This document shows, one piece after another, positions 1-5,573 of a stretch of DNA of 5,573 bases. Made by a program: the position numbers and the translations under genes. Source of the stretch: an uncultured Collinsella sp. Lineage in GTDB: Bacteria > Actinomycetota > Coriobacteriia > Coriobacteriales > Coriobacteriaceae. The notes beneath the pieces are model-generated. The model was given only the letters and a program-made list of their open reading frames with translations, made no database searches and had not been told where the DNA came from. Within the stretch, counting starts at the first letter, position 1. Every line of letters begins with the position of its first letter. The stretch spans positions 1 to 5,573 of the forward strand of contig CABRWN010000140.1 in the NCBI GenBank assembly GCA_902474645.1, given 5' to 3'.

Positions 1-13
1 CCCCCCGGGCGGG

Positions 14-37
14 TCCGCCGTTCGGTAGAACGGCGGA
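14..37 (-). terminator. Hairpin just after tyrS, possible terminator
   Basis: A perfect 10-bp inverted repeat (arms 14-23 and 28-37, 4-base loop 24-27) begins one base past the tyrS stop codon in the direction of tyrS transcription. The position suggests transcription termination or 3'-end protection of the mRNA. No U-tract follows: the transcript would continue into a G/C-rich stretch at 13-1. It is therefore not a canonical intrinsic terminator. It could be a U-tract-less terminator as proposed for some high-GC bacteria, or only an mRNA-stabilising stem. Confidence 0.5.
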
Positions 38-38
38 A

Positions 39-1250
39 CTAAATCAACTTGAAGCCCTTGCGCTTGCCTACGGAGAGGGTGTCGCCCAGCTTGAGGGCGC
101 TGGGATCGATGTTATAGCTCTTGGGAGCCACGGCCTTGCCGTTGATCTTGACACCGCCGCCGTCGATATCGCGACGAGCCTGGCCGGCGCTCGCCGAAAG
201 ACCCAAGTCCTTGAGCAGGCCGGCGAGGTAGATCTGGCCCTCGTCGTTAACAGTCAGCTCAACGTGCTTCTCGGGGAAGTCGGCGAGCTGGCCCTCCTTG
301 AACACGCGGTCGAACTCGGCCTGAGCCTCGTCACCGGCACCGGCGCCGTGGTAGGTGTCGCACAGGTCGCGGCCCAGAGCGCGCTTGAGCTCGTAGGGGT
401 CGGCAGAACCATCGGCCAGGGCAGCGTCGATCTTGTCGACCTCGGCCGGGGTGAGCGAGCTGGCCAGACGATAGTACTTGCCGATCATCTCATCGGGGAT
501 GGACATGGTCTTGCCGAACATATCCTTGGGGGCGTCGGTCAGGCCGATGTAGTTGCCGTAGGACTTGGACATCTTGCGCACGCCATCGGTGCCCTCGAGC
601 AGCGGCATGGTGAGCGCGATCTGGGGCTCCATGCCCATCTTCTCCATGAGCTCACGGCCGGCGAGCAGGTTGAAGAGCTGATCGGTGCCGCCCATCTCCA
701 CGTCGGCCTTGATCTGCACGGAGTCGAAGGCCTGCATCACGGGATACAGGAACTCATGCAGGGCGATCGGCGTCTGAGACTGGTAGCGCTTGGTAAAGTC
801 ATCGCGCTCAAGGATGCGGGCGACGGTGAACTTGGAGCACACCTGCAGCAGGCCGGCCAGGTCCATCGAAAGGATCCAGTCGCCGTTGTGCACGATGGTG
901 GTCTTCTCGGGATCCAGGATCTTCATGGCCTGGCTCACGTAGGTCTCGGCGTTGGCCTCGATCTGCTCCTGCGAAAGCTGCGGACGCGTGGAGTTCTTGC
1001 CCGAAGGATCGCCGATCAGCGCGGTGCCGTTACCGATGATAAGGGTGACGTTGTGGCCCAGGTCCTGGAACTGACGCATCTTGCGCAGGGGCACGGCATG
1101 TCCCAAGTGCAGGTCGGGGCTGGTGGGATCGACGCCGAGCTTGATGTTGAGGGGCTCGCCCTTCTCAAGCTTCTTGCGAAGGTCGGCCTCGGGGACGATC
1201 TGCGCGGCGCCCGAGGTGATGATACGCATTTGCTCGTCGACAGACAGCAT
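39..1250 (-). CDS. tyrS: Tyrosyl-tRNA synthetase (TyrRS, KMSKS/TyrZ-like type)
   Basis: Cytoplasmic class I aminoacyl-tRNA synthetase that activates tyrosine with ATP and charges tRNA-Tyr. The 403-residue product has the usual family length. The Rossmann catalytic domain carries the HIGH-type motif as HLGH (residues 48-51, within DLHLGHAVPLRKM), a conserved GDPSGK segment (80-85), and KMSKS at 226-230. A C-terminal S4 RNA-binding domain spans about 338-398 (GQARRDI, GGGVKINGK). The KMSKS form and the LGVDPTSPDLHLGH segment resemble the TyrZ-like branch rather than the KFGKS-type TyrRS of E. coli. The start at 1250 was chosen because an AGGAGG lies 7 bases upstream. An in-frame ATG at 1346 would add 32 residues that do not resemble TyrRS and would span the leader hairpin. 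The gene lies 96 bases downstream of the U32 gene on the same strand, so cotranscription is possible, though the gap also holds a promoter-like sequence. Stop is TAG at 41-39. Confidence 0.97.
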   Translation of the reverse strand: MLSVDEQMRIITSGAAQIVPEADLRKKLEKGEPLNIKLGVDPTSPDLHLGHAVPLRKMRQFQDLGHNVTLIIGNGTALIGDPSGKNSTRPQLSQEQIEANAETYVSQAMKILDPEKTTIVHNGDWILSMDLAGLLQVCSKFTVARILERDDFTKRYQSQTPIALHEFLYPVMQAFDSVQIKADVEMGGTDQLFNLLAGRELMEKMGMEPQIALTMPLLEGTDGVRKMSKSYGNYIGLTDAPKDMFGKTMSIPDEMIGKYYRLASSLTPAEVDKIDAALADGSADPYELKRALGRDLCDTYHGAGAGDEAQAEFDRVFKEGQLADFPEKHVELTVNDEGQIYLAGLLKDLGLSASAGQARRDIDGGGVKINGKAVAPKSYNIDPSALKLGDTLSVGKRKGFKLI

Positions 1251-1257
1251 TGGGTAT

Positions 1258-1263
1258 CCTCCT
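1258..1263 (-). promoter_or_regulatory. Ribosome binding site of tyrS
   Basis: Reads AGGAGG on the minus strand, 7 bases before the ATG at 1250-1248. It decides the start in favour of the MLSVDEQ N-terminus over the upstream in-frame ATG at 1346. Confidence 0.9.
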
Positions 1264-1271
1264 TTTGCTAT

Positions 1272-1298
1272 AGCACCCTCGCCGGATACGGCGGTGCT
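1272..1298 (-). promoter_or_regulatory. Bulged hairpin in tyrS leader
   Basis: Inverted repeat between the U32 gene and tyrS. The outer stem is 5 bp (1272-1276 with 1294-1298) and the inner stem is 5 bp (1280-1284 with 1289-1293). A 3-base bulge lies at 1277-1279 and a 4-base loop at 1285-1288. In the transcript it ends 8 bases before the AGGAGG of tyrS. No U-run follows, so it is a poor intrinsic terminator. It may be a leader or mRNA-processing structure that affects tyrS translation. No T-box consensus (GGTACCGCG-like) is visible in the 96-base gap. The structure is seen directly; the function is inferred. Confidence 0.4.
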
Positions 1299-1318
1299 GG
1301 AAGTCCATAAACTCTCAT

Positions 1319-1327
1319 ATGATAACA
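1319..1327 (-). promoter_or_regulatory. Extended -10-like promoter for tyrS
   Basis: On the minus strand this reads TGTTATCAT: an extended -10 TGn followed by TATCAT, which matches TATAAT at five of six positions. It lies just past the U32 stop in a short AT-rich island (about 1304-1330). No convincing -35 is visible at 16-18 bases, as would be tolerated with an extended -10. Transcription would begin near 1312 and give a leader of about 60 bases containing the hairpin at 1272-1298. This is a sequence-pattern call only. Confidence 0.35.
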
Positions 1328-1346
1328 AAACGGCGCGGCCGAACAC

Positions 1347-3305
1347 CTACGACAGGAGAATCCTCGTCCTGCCGCATGCGTCGACAGCGACCGGCAGACG
1401 CGTACCGTCGCGCTCGACCAAATAGCGCGTCTGCCGACGACGCGAGCAGTCACGGCAATGGACCTGTCCCGTCGCATCGGTGGCGCAGACGCCCTCGGCG
1501 GTCAGCAGGCAGTGCTCGCACACCATAAGCTCGGGACGGTCGGCGTCGACCGGACCCAAGACGCCGGGTTCAGCAGCCAGTTCGGCAATACGCTCCGCAT
1601 CATTGCCGAACAACTCGGCCGGCAAGTACACCCGCCCCGCACCGAGTCCGCGCAGCCAGGTAAGCGTGGCCCGATTCGCGCAGAACACCGGCGCCGCCAC
1701 GTCAAACGTCACGCCCAGCTCGCGAGCGATCACCACCTGTCCCAGGTTGCGGCAGACGACGCGCCCGGCACGCTGCATCAGTGAGCGGGTCCGGTCAGCG
1801 TCACCCGTGCGGTACACCTCGTCAAGCACCACAACGGCGTCGGACAAATCGAGTTCTCCGCGCGGGTCGGCATCCATCAGCTGCCAAGCAAAAACCATGC
1901 GAGCGGGAACCGCGCACTCCACCAACTCCGTCGACGCACCGCCATCCACCGTAACGCCCTCAAAGGGCAGCACCTCAACGGCACGCGCAACGGGCGCAAT
2001 CGCATCCGCCTCGGCCCGCATGCGCTCCAACACCGCCGCCGTCTGATCCAACACGCCGGCGCTGCGAATCAGGTACACCTCGCAGCCCGTGTCCACCTTA
2101 CGCTTGCAATGCACGACGACGCGCTTCCCCGCTGCGGCATCCACCGGGCAGGGCACCTGCGGCCAGCGCTTGGGCACATCGGGACGCGCGTCGACACCCG
2201 GATAGAACCGAATCTCGAGCGTGTCACCCGCCGCCACGGCGGCGTCGAGCTCAACGGTCACCTCTTCGTGGCCCACAGCGACCAAGCGCCCCACGCGCAC
2301 GCCCTGGTTAATTGCGCGCTCAAAGCTCATCAGCTCGGCACCCGAACGCCCTCGCAGGTACGCATCGGTAAACCCACGGTTAAACGACCTTCCCAGCTCG
2401 CGCTCAAGCTCTTCCACGGCACCGGGGTCCCACGCGCCGGCGCACAGCATATCGAGTGCCCGGCGCCACACCCGCACCACGTTGAATACGTAATCGGGGT
2501 TCTTCATGCGCCCCTCGATCTTGAGCGACGCCACGCCGGCATCTACAAGCTCGGGCAGATGCGCAATACCCAGATAGTCGCGCGGGCACAGCAGGCGATC
2601 TCCCTCGACAGCAACAACACTCTGCCCCGCCTCGTCCACTAGGTCGTACGCCAGACGGCACGGCTGTGTGCAGTCGCCGCGCATCGCCGAGCGCCCACGC
2701 CGCAGGGCCGAGAACTCGCACGCCCCCGAATAGCCGATGCAAATCGCACCGTGGCAGAATACCTCGATGGGCACGCCCGTGGCACATAGCGCCGCAATCT
2801 CGTCGACCGTCAGCTCGCGTGCCGTCGTCACGCGCTCGACCCCCAGCTCGTCGGCGGCAAGCCGCACGGCAGCCTCGCTCTGAGCGACTGCCTGCGTGGA
2901 CAGGTGAATCTCGACCCCGGGAATCGCCGCGCGCAGCGCGCAGGCCAACCCGGCATCGGCCACAATCAGAGCATCGGCGCCCAGCTCCAGTGCATGAGCT
3001 CCCAGCGCCACCGCGTCGGACAGCTCATCGTCAAACACGAACACGTTGAGCGTCACGTACACACGCACGCCATGAGCATGCGCCACGGCACAACCGCGCG
3101 CAAACTCGTCATCCGTAAAGCCATGGGCGCTCACGCGGGCGTTGAAGCCGCCCAACCCCGCATAGATGGCATCGGCGCCCGCGGCGATGGCCGCAAGCAT
3201 CTGGTCGAGCCCGCCCGCCGGCGCCAGCAGCTCGGGCAGCGCCGCACCGGCAGCATCCAATCCAGTCTTGTGTTGCCCGCTCGGCCCCATCGTCCGAATC
3301 GCCAT
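1347..3305 (-). CDS. U32-family protein, RlhA-like (probable RNA hydroxylation)
   Basis: Member of the U32 'peptidase' family. Characterised bacterial relatives RlhA and TrhP are Fe-S proteins needed for prephenate-dependent hydroxylation of 23S rRNA cytidine and tRNA wobble uridine; older annotations call the family collagenase-like proteases. The 652-residue length is close to that of RlhA-type two-part proteins and longer than the roughly 450-residue TrhP. Visible features are the N-terminal PELLAPAG block (residues 24-31) with GADAIYAG, and LSTQ near 135-138. The U32 signature is at 181-199 (ExFxxGAIC...GxCxFS). Four probable cluster ligands are Cys189, Cys196, Cys212 and Cys216. KIEGRMK lies at 262-268, and a probable beta-barrel segment at about 337-410. 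The C-terminus has a CxxC (596/599), Cys607 and CxxC (617/620) module. The start at 3305 has AAGGAG 7 bases upstream; the in-frame ATG at 3332 would overlap that site. The gene is upstream of tyrS on the same strand and divergent from the PBP gene. Which RNA it acts on cannot be read from sequence, and a true peptidase role is not excluded. Confidence 0.9.
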   Translation of the reverse strand: MAIRTMGPSGQHKTGLDAAGAALPELLAPAGGLDQMLAAIAAGADAIYAGLGGFNARVSAHGFTDDEFARGCAVAHAHGVRVYVTLNVFVFDDELSDAVALGAHALELGADALIVADAGLACALRAAIPGVEIHLSTQAVAQSEAAVRLAADELGVERVTTARELTVDEIAALCATGVPIEVFCHGAICIGYSGACEFSALRRGRSAMRGDCTQPCRLAYDLVDEAGQSVVAVEGDRLLCPRDYLGIAHLPELVDAGVASLKIEGRMKNPDYVFNVVRVWRRALDMLCAGAWDPGAVEELERELGRSFNRGFTDAYLRGRSGAELMSFERAINQGVRVGRLVAVGHEEVTVELDAAVAAGDTLEIRFYPGVDARPDVPKRWPQVPCPVDAAAGKRVVVHCKRKVDTGCEVYLIRSAGVLDQTAAVLERMRAEADAIAPVARAVEVLPFEGVTVDGGASTELVECAVPARMVFAWQLMDADPRGELDLSDAVVVLDEVYRTGDADRTRSLMQRAGRVVCRNLGQVVIARELGVTFDVAAPVFCANRATLTWLRGLGAGRVYLPAELFGNDAERIAELAAEPGVLGPVDADRPELMVCEHCLLTAEGVCATDATGQVHCRDCSRRRQTRYLVERDGTRLPVAVDACGRTRILLS

Positions 3306-3312
3306 CGACAAA

Positions 3313-3318
3313 CTCCTT
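3313..3318 (-). promoter_or_regulatory. Ribosome binding site of the U32 gene
   Basis: Reads AAGGAG on the minus strand, 7 bases before the ATG at 3305-3303. It selects the MAIRTMGPS start over the in-frame ATG at 3332, which would place this site inside the coding sequence and has no comparable site of its own. Confidence 0.85.
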
Positions 3319-3422
3319 ACCAAGGTATGCATTCACTCTGAAAAATGCCGCCTTCCAGCATACACGAGGCCTCGCGCGCCCCGTTTGGTTTATCGTGTAA
3401 TAACTTATGTCCATCCTGCCCC

Positions 3423-3440
3423 GACGGCACATCCGCCGTC
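3423..3440 (+). repeat. Small inverted repeat in PBP 5' leader
   Basis: A perfect 6-bp inverted repeat, GACGGC (3423-3428) and GCCGTC (3435-3440), with a 6-base spacer. It lies 15 bases before the PBP ribosome binding site. It could be a hairpin in the leader RNA or an operator half-site pair. Six GC pairs can arise by chance in GC-rich DNA, so no function is assigned. Confidence 0.3.
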
Positions 3441-3455
3441 CGGCACGACATACCT

Positions 3456-3460
3456 GGAGG
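3456..3460 (+). promoter_or_regulatory. Ribosome binding site of the PBP gene
   Basis: GGAGG lies 7 bases before the ATG at 3468 and fixes the start of the PBP, which then begins with a short basic segment and a membrane helix as expected. Confidence 0.88.
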
Positions 3461-3467
3461 TCAATAT

Positions 3468-5573
3468 ATGGGTCCTCGCCAACGACAGGGACGCAGCCGT
3501 TCAAAGACGCATGCCCTGCCCATAATCCTGCTCTCGTTTTTGGGCTTTTTGCTTATCGCGGGCGTGGCATTTGGCATCGGCATGGTCGGCAACGTCAACC
3601 GCTGGCTGTCCGATCTGCCCGACTACACCGACGCCAACGCGTATCTGGTGAGCGAGCCCACCGAGATCGTCGACTGCAACGGCAACAAGATCGCGAGCTT
3701 CTACACGCAAAACCGCAAGTCCATCACCAAGGACGAGGTCTCCCCCTACGTGCTGCAGGGCACCGTTGACGTCGAGGACGAGCGCTTCTACGAGCACGGC
3801 GGTATCGACCTGTGGGGTATCGCGCGTGCTGCGGTGGCAACCCTCGGCGGCGGGCACGAAGGCGCCTCGACTATCACCCAGCAGCTGGTGCGCAACACCA
3901 TTCTGCAGGAGGAGCAGTTCGACTCGACCATCGAGCGTAAGGTGCGCGAGGCCTACATCGCCATCAAGATGGAGGACATGTACTCCAAAGACGAGATCCT
4001 CATGATGTACCTCAACACCATCTATTACGGTCACGGCGCCTACGGCATCGAGGCCGCAGCCGAGACCTACCTGTCCAAGAGCGCCGCCGACCTCACCCTG
4101 AGCGAGGCCGCGCTGCTCATCGGCCTTCCCAACTCGCCTTCGCAGTACGACCCCACGGTCAACCCCGACCTGGCACTGTCTCGCCGCAACAAGGTCCTCG
4201 ACAACATGCTGCGCCTGGGCCACATCACCCAGGAGGAGCACGATGCCGCACAGGCCGAGCCCATCACCCTCAACGTGACCGAGATTTCGGGCAGCGGCGT
4301 CGACGTATACTCGCAGCCCTACTTTGTCGCCTATGTTAAGCAGCTGCTGGAGCAGGAGTTCTCGACCGACGTGCTCTTTAAGGGCGGCCTGACCGTCAAG
4401 ACCACCATCGACCCCACGATGCAGCAGGTGGCAGAGAATGCCGTCCGCGAGCAGCTCGACACGCTCTCACTCGACGGCCTGGACATGGGCATGGTCGTCG
4501 TCGACCCCAAGACCGGCTACATCAAGTGCATGGTGGGCGGCTATGACTACAACGCCGACGAGAACCACGTAAACCATGCCACGGCCAAGCGTCCCGTCGG
4601 CTCCACCTTTAAGGCCTTTACGCTGGCAACTGCCATCCAAAACGGCATGAACCCCAACGTCACCCTCAACTGCAACTCGCCGCTCAAGGCCAAGGGCACC
4701 ACGACCGAGGTCCAAAACTACGCCAACCATAGCTATGGCAACATCACGCTTAAGCAGGCGACGGCATACTCCTCCAACACCGGCTACATCCAGGTGGCGG
4801 AAGCCGTCGGCAACAGCAAGATCATCTCGCTCGTCAAAAAGCTCGGCATCGATCCCGCCAAGGACAACATCGAGGACGTTCCCGTCATGACCCTCGGCAC
4901 CGGCTCGATCTCGCCGCTCGAGATGGCCGCCGCCTACGCGACGTTTGCCAACGGCGGCTACTATCGCCAGCCGATCGCCATCACCGAGATTGACTCTCGC
5001 ACCGGTTCGGTGCTGTACCAGCACACCGACAATCCCTCACAGGTACTTACCGAGGGCGAGGCCGCCGCGGTCACCGATGTTCTGTCCGGCGTCATGAAGG
5101 GCGGCGGTACGGGTGCTGCCGGCGCCCTGAGCGTCAACCAGCCCTATGCCGGCAAGACGGGCACCACCGACAACACCACCAACCTGTGGTTCTGCGGCTA
5201 TACCCCGCAGCTGGCGTGCGCCCTGTGGACCGGCTATTCCGCGGGCGAGATTCCCATCCAAAAATACGGCACAGACCTGCTGGGCGACAGCACCAACCTG
5301 CCTGTCTTTAAGCGGTTTATGAACACCGTTCTGACCGGTACCGAGCGCGAGGAGTTTGCGACCGGAACGGCGCCCACCTACAAGAACAACAGCGTCTGGA
5401 AGTTCTACGGCACCAACAACACCAAGAAGACGGAGAACGACGACAAGGACGAGAACGAGGACGAAGAGGAAACCACAACGACGACAACGACGACCACGAC
5501 CACCGAGACCACGGGCGGCGACACCACCGGCGGCACCGGTACGACCGGTGGCTCGACGGGCGGCTCCACTGGT
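3468..5573 (+). CDS. Class A penicillin-binding protein (PBP1A type), 3' end cut off
   Basis: Bifunctional peptidoglycan synthase that polymerises lipid II into glycan chains and cross-links stem peptides outside the membrane; a beta-lactam target. The reading frame is open for 702 codons from ATG 3468 to the window edge with no stop, so the C-terminus is missing. A short basic N-terminus (RQRQGRSRSK) precedes one membrane helix at about 17-40, giving a type II membrane topology. The GT51 domain (about 68-245) shows EDERFYEHGG (probable catalytic Glu103), GASTITQQLVRN (132-143), RKVREA with Glu161, and the EILMMYLNTIYYGHGAYGIE block (176-195). The transpeptidase domain (about 335-620) shows all three active-site motifs: SxxK (STFK, nucleophile Ser379, Lys382), SxN (SSN 435-437) and KTG (563-565). 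After about residue 650 comes an acidic Lys/Asp/Glu stretch, 11 threonines and a Gly/Thr/Ser tail. It lies alone on the plus strand, divergent from the U32-tyrS pair. No key residue is missing. The subfamily symbol (mrcA, ponA) cannot be set from one window. Confidence 0.96.
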   Translation, partial: MGPRQRQGRSRSKTHALPIILLSFLGFLLIAGVAFGIGMVGNVNRWLSDLPDYTDANAYLVSEPTEIVDCNGNKIASFYTQNRKSITKDEVSPYVLQGTVDVEDERFYEHGGIDLWGIARAAVATLGGGHEGASTITQQLVRNTILQEEQFDSTIERKVREAYIAIKMEDMYSKDEILMMYLNTIYYGHGAYGIEAAAETYLSKSAADLTLSEAALLIGLPNSPSQYDPTVNPDLALSRRNKVLDNMLRLGHITQEEHDAAQAEPITLNVTEISGSGVDVYSQPYFVAYVKQLLEQEFSTDVLFKGGLTVKTTIDPTMQQVAENAVREQLDTLSLDGLDMGMVVVDPKTGYIKCMVGGYDYNADENHVNHATAKRPVGSTFKAFTLATAIQNGMNPNVTLNCNSPLKAKGTTTEVQNYANHSYGNITLKQATAYSSNTGYIQVAEAVGNSKIISLVKKLGIDPAKDNIEDVPVMTLGTGSISPLEMAAAYATFANGGYYRQPIAITEIDSRTGSVLYQHTDNPSQVLTEGEAAAVTDVLSGVMKGGGTGAAGALSVNQPYAGKTGTTDNTTNLWFCGYTPQLACALWTGYSAGEIPIQKYGTDLLGDSTNLPVFKRFMNTVLTGTEREEFATGTAPTYKNNSVWKFYGTNNTKKTENDDKDENEDEEETTTTTTTTTTTETTGGDTTGGTGTTGGSTGGSTG
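5424..5573 (+). repeat. Low-complexity tail-coding repeat in the PBP gene
   Basis: Codons 653-702 encode a compositionally extreme tail: an acidic stretch (653-668, Lys-Lys-Thr then mostly Asp/Glu/Asn), 11 consecutive threonines (5472-5504, mixed ACC/ACA/ACG codons), Glu680, then Thr-Thr-Gly-Gly and Ser-Thr-Gly-Gly units to the edge. At DNA level 5472-5504 is an imperfect ACN trinucleotide run, and 5508-5573 repeats ACCGGCGGC-like units. The tail follows the folded transpeptidase domain and is predicted to be disordered and extracytoplasmic. It may be a wall-spanning linker. Codon mixing argues against a simple recent slippage expansion. Confidence 0.85.

Larger units (their letters stand above)
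3306..3467. promoter_or_regulatory. Divergent intergenic region between U32 and PBP genes
   Basis: This 162-base gap must hold the promoters of both divergent genes unless they are transcribed from elsewhere. An AT-rich island at about 3384-3410 stands out from GC-rich flanks. On the plus strand TGTAAT (3396-3401) matches TATAAT at five of six positions and could serve the PBP gene, but no -35 is seen at normal spacing. On the minus strand only weak candidates occur, such as GATAAA within the same island. Assignment of exact promoter elements is uncertain. Confidence 0.45.

Noticed and set aside
264..1310. 348-residue plus-strand open frame antisense to tyrS
   Set aside because: It is a shadow of the tyrS reading frame in GC-rich DNA. 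The translation is His/Leu/Gly/Val-rich low-information sequence with no recognisable domain, and the opposite strand encodes an intact TyrRS.
1251..1346. 32-residue N-terminal extension of TyrRS from the ATG at 1346
   Set aside because: The extension does not resemble TyrRS. The AGGAGG at 1258-1263 sits correctly for the ATG at 1250, and the extension covers the leader hairpin and promoter-like element.
1251..1346. T-box riboswitch upstream of tyrS
   Set aside because: The gap is too short for a standard T-box leader and no T-box consensus sequence or terminator/antiterminator pair with a U-run is visible.
2404..2787. 127-residue minus-strand frame inside the U32 gene, possible frameshift fragment
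   Set aside because: The main U32 frame is continuous through the signature and cysteine motifs, so this is an alternative-frame shadow and not evidence of a break.
3407..3769. 120-residue plus-strand frame starting upstream of the PBP start, possible upstream ORF
   Set aside because: Out of frame with the PBP and overlapping it by about 300 bases. Its product is Arg-rich with no family resemblance, and no ribosome binding site precedes its ATG.
3501..4241. 246-residue minus-strand open frame opposite the PBP gene
   Set aside because: Shadow frame rich in Val, Gly, Asp and His. It overlaps the PBP membrane helix and glycosyltransferase motifs, which are clearly coding on the plus strand.
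4467..5024. 185-residue minus-strand open frame opposite the transpeptidase domain
   Set aside because: Antisense shadow of conserved PBP active-site sequence, with no domain and no convincing ribosome binding site.

Overview
The window is GC-rich bacterial DNA with three large protein genes in a divergent layout. Two genes lie on the minus strand, a U32-family protein followed by tyrosyl-tRNA synthetase. A class A penicillin-binding protein (PBP) lies on the plus strand and runs off the right edge. Strong AGGAGG-type ribosome binding sites, GC-rich third codon positions, no outer-membrane features and an acidic, Thr/Gly-rich PBP tail suggest a high-GC Gram-positive. An anaerobic gut actinobacterium of the Coriobacteriia (Collinsella-like) fits best, but this is inferred from style and gene content and was not tested by alignment.

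Layout. At 14-37 a perfect 10-bp hairpin directly follows the tyrS stop. tyrS occupies 39-1250 (minus, 403 aa) and carries HLGH, KMSKS and a C-terminal S4 domain. The 96-base gap 1251-1346 holds the tyrS ribosome binding site, a bulged hairpin and an extended -10-like sequence, so tyrS may have its own promoter as well as readthrough from upstream. The U32 gene occupies 1347-3305 (minus, 652 aa). It has the U32 signature, four cysteines expected to hold an Fe-S cluster, and a cysteine-rich C-terminal module. Its size and domain plan are those of RlhA-type RNA hydroxylation proteins. The 162-base gap 3306-3467 separates the divergent genes and contains an AT-rich island and a small inverted repeat. 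From 3468 to the end is a bifunctional PBP1A-type peptidoglycan synthase (702 codons seen, no stop), with all main glycosyltransferase and transpeptidase motifs present.

How they work together. The minus-strand pair is plausibly a translation-linked unit: a likely RNA-modifying protein plus an aminoacyl-tRNA synthetase. The plus-strand gene builds cell wall and is related to them only by a shared upstream region. I found no mobile element, CRISPR array, tRNA/rRNA gene or clearly novel system. The points most worth a second look are the low-complexity PBP tail, paired cysteines in the PBP transpeptidase domain, the tyrS leader, and the U32 C-terminal cysteine module.
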